A DNA stretch of 5,650 nt, taken from contig PMBP01000015.1 of NCBI GenBank assembly GCA_003152975.1, positions 1 to 5,650 of the forward strand, written 5' to 3'. Position 1 is the stretch's first letter, and each line of letters opens with the position of its first letter. Below, piece by piece: positions 3,870 through 5,650 of the stretch. The translations under genes and the position numbers were made by a program. Under the pieces are notes generated by a model. It did no database searches and was not told the origin of the DNA. It saw nothing but the letters and a program-made list of their open reading frames with translations. The stretch is from Phycisphaerales bacterium. GTDB taxonomy: Bacteria > Planctomycetota > Phycisphaerae > Sedimentisphaerales > Anaerohalosphaeraceae.

Positions 3870-5650
3870 TCACGGTCTCCAAGGGGTTTTCCACAGCCAC
3901 TGTTCGGCGATGACGGCCAGGTCGGCCAGATCGACTCGGCCGTCGTGGGTGAGGTCGGCGGCGTTCGGCCAGGGATTGGGCGATTGGCTGGCTTCGGGCG
4001 TGTTTCCATAGGCGCCCATGTTGATCCTTCCGCCGCTGGGCAACGGTTCGCCCATGGGGTCGTCGGCCGGATCGCCGGCATCGATCGTGGGACTGGTTAC
4101 ATCATCCTGAATCCACTGCTGTGTCAGCGGGACATAGCGGCCCAGTCGCGACTTGACATGGTAATCCCCGTTGTCGGGATCGGCGAACAAGGGATCGGAA
4201 CTGATATTCCCCTGGCCGGCGCCGCCATCCTGAACGCAACTGTATTGGGCCGAACAACCAACCAGGTCATTTTGCGTGTTGTCCCAGAGGATGCTGTTGG
4301 AAATCATCGGAGATGCTCCGCTGTAGGCGCCGACACCGTTTCGATTGCCGACGATGGTCAGGTTCCGCAGCGTGGGGCTGGACCCAGCGCAAAAGACGCC
4401 AGCGTAGTTATGAGTCAGGATGAAATTGGCGACGAGGGTATCGGCCTTTTCGCCGGAGGCAAATGTCAGGCCGAAACCGCCCTGGCTGTCGATCATTGCG
4501 CCGGGCCGACCCTGGAGCAGAAGGGCTTTGCCCTTGAGGTCCACTTCCTCGTGATAGGTCCCGGGCCAGACCAGGACCGTCCAGCCCTCGTCGGCAACAT
4601 TGACGGCTTTTTGAACGGTGGCAAACGCGGTGTGTCGTGTCAGGCCGTCATTGTCGTCATTCCCATAGATCGCATCCACCTGATAGGTGTTTTCCAACTG
4701 CGGTTCTTCGTCCTCGCAGATTCCGACGGGAGCGTCCGAGAGAGCCCAGACGGGATCGGCGGCGTCGGACTCGGTGGATTTGGTCCCAAGGAAACCATGA
4801 TTGGCAAACGGCGACAGATCATGGACGACCTGGCCCTGGCCTTCATCAAAATTCCAATATCCGACCAGACCCGATTCCGTCCCCATAAGTTTACGATTCA
4901 TCGACTCACGAATCTGTGATTCGGTCCGCGCCACATTCCAGACCCGGACTTCATCAATCATCCCCTTGAAGGCCTCCAGATCCGATTCGACCCCATTGCC
5001 AATGATCAGATCCGCAACCGAATGCCGCAGAGCTCCAAGCGAATGGGCTATGCTTTTGACTTGAACGCCATCGACATAGAAGGCAACGAATTGAGATGAA
5101 TAAACACCCGCAAAGTGGTGCCAGGTCCCGAAATAGGCAGAGTAAGGTTGGTTATCCGTTACAATGATGTCGCCTCCCACAGTATTCCATAACGGGAATA
5201 TGGCCTGCATCGTACGATTCATATGGTGATTGGCAGCCAGACAATATCCGTTGGCGCTTGGCCGAATGGTTACTAACAATCGAGCGTGGTAAAGTTGTTC
5301 CCCATCAAGCTTGGCCCAAAGCTCAATAGTAATCTCGGATGGTTCGAGAGACGGCGAACGGGGCACTATGGCTAAGTCATCCAGCCCGTCGAATTGCAGG
5401 GCATAGCCGGCGGGACAGATCGCCAGAATTTTGACGAGTTTCTGTGCGGTCTGATTGGATTGGCCCAAACTATAAGTCGCCGAAATCGTGACGGTTCGAG
5501 TGCCCGCAACCTTGCCTGTGCTGAGTTGTCCGGCGGCGATCTCGGTTCCGATTTGAGGCTTGACCGTCCAGACCGCAGAACCCGTAACATCCGCCGAGGT
5601 TCCATCATCAAAATGGGCGATGGCTTGATAGGATGCCGAAGATTGTTCCA
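3870..5650 (-). CDS. Partial: Ig-like / LamG / right-handed beta-helix protein with C-terminal dockerin half
   Basis: 5'-truncated by the window edge: the frame is open from the stop at 3870-3872 to base 5648, giving 592 visible residues. The TTG at 5466-5468 could be taken as a start, but the 60 codons before it continue a recognisable domain, so it is not the start. In visible numbering, residues 1-75 are the end of a bacterial Ig-like (BIG2-type) domain (YQAIAHFDDGTSADVTGSAV, later TRTVTISATYS). Residues about 82-270 are a LamG / concanavalin A-like domain (ALQFDGLDD, ITIELWAKL, WHHFAGVY, VGYWNFDEG). Residues about 322-505 are a right-handed beta-helix of the DUF1565 / pectate-lyase-like kind (GNDDNDGL, AVNVADEGWTVLVWPGTYHE, then repeated N-S-I / N-L-T-I rungs). 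A GGRINMGAYGNTPEAS tail follows, and residues 563-587 form one dockerin repeat (D565, T567, D569, G570, D573, D576). No catalytic residues can be assigned. Likely an extracellular carbohydrate-associated or adhesive protein; substrate unknown. Confidence 0.9.
   Translation of the reverse strand, partial: EQSSASYQAIAHFDDGTSADVTGSAVWTVKPQIGTEIAAGQLSTGKVAGTRTVTISATYSLGQSNQTAQKLVKILAICPAGYALQFDGLDDLAIVPRSPSLEPSEITIELWAKLDGEQLYHARLLVTIRPSANGYCLAANHHMNRTMQAIFPLWNTVGGDIIVTDNQPYSAYFGTWHHFAGVYSSQFVAFYVDGVQVKSIAHSLGALRHSVADLIIGNGVESDLEAFKGMIDEVRVWNVARTESQIRESMNRKLMGTESGLVGYWNFDEGQGQVVHDLSPFANHGFLGTKSTESDAADPVWALSDAPVGICEDEEPQLENTYQVDAIYGNDDNDGLTRHTAFATVQKAVNVADEGWTVLVWPGTYHEEVDLKGKALLLQGRPGAMIDSQGGFGLTFASGEKADTLVANFILTHNYAGVFCAGSSPTLRNLTIVGNRNGVGAYSGASPMISNSILWDNTQNDLVGCSAQYSCVQDGGAGQGNISSDPLFADPDNGDYHVKSRLGRYVPLTQQWIQDDVTSPTIDAGDPADDPMGEPLPSGGRINMGAYGNTPEASQSPNPWPNAADLTHDGRVDLADLAVIAEQWLWKTPWRP

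Noticed and set aside
3453..4919. Long plus-strand open frame (488 codons) from the end of the four-repeat gene across the gap into the third gene
   Set aside because: It overlaps the real 3' end in another frame and is then antisense to the LamG / beta-helix coding region; the translation is low-complexity and unrecognisable.

Overview
The window looks like chromosomal DNA of a planctomycete, most likely of the Phycisphaerae / Sedimentisphaerales type. The evidence is the protein style. Two secreted proteins end in a C-terminal dockerin-like helix pair (motif of the kind D-x-N/T-x-D-G-x-V-x-L-A-D-L ... A-x-x-W-L). One of them also carries bacterial Ig-like, LamG and right-handed beta-helix modules with the GGRINMGAYGNTPEAS tail familiar from that group. 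This assignment rests on recognised protein architecture, not on a database search. No rRNA, tRNA, transposase, CRISPR or metabolic gene is visible.

Layout. 1-151: a dense block of small perfect or near-perfect hairpins just 3' of the first gene. 152-1726 (minus): a secreted multidomain protein with a signal peptide, a cohesin-like region, a CnaB / carboxypeptidase-regulatory-like Ig domain and a terminal dockerin. 1727-2290: a divergent intergenic region with a good sigma70-type promoter for the minus-strand gene, two inverted repeats in its presumed 5' leader, a 9-bp-period tandem array and a dispersed-repeat-like palindromic stretch. 2291-3577 (plus): a secreted protein made almost entirely of four tandem ~98-101-residue beta-rich repeats, each opening with a G-x-W motif. 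3578-3869: a convergent intergenic region with three hairpins or repeats, including a diverged second copy of part of the block at 32-91. 3870-5650 (minus): a large secreted-type protein (Ig-like, LamG, beta-helix, dockerin) whose reading frame stays open to the window edge, so its N-terminus is missing here.

How the parts may fit. All three products appear to be exported or cell-surface proteins. The two minus-strand genes share the dockerin end, which suggests a common attachment or sorting mechanism; no canonical multi-cohesin scaffoldin is in view. Nothing in the sequence identifies a substrate or an enzymatic activity. The most notable points are the four-fold G-x-W repeat protein, a cohesin-like and a dockerin-like module on one chain, and a composite palindromic element found in the same orientation behind both dockerin genes.
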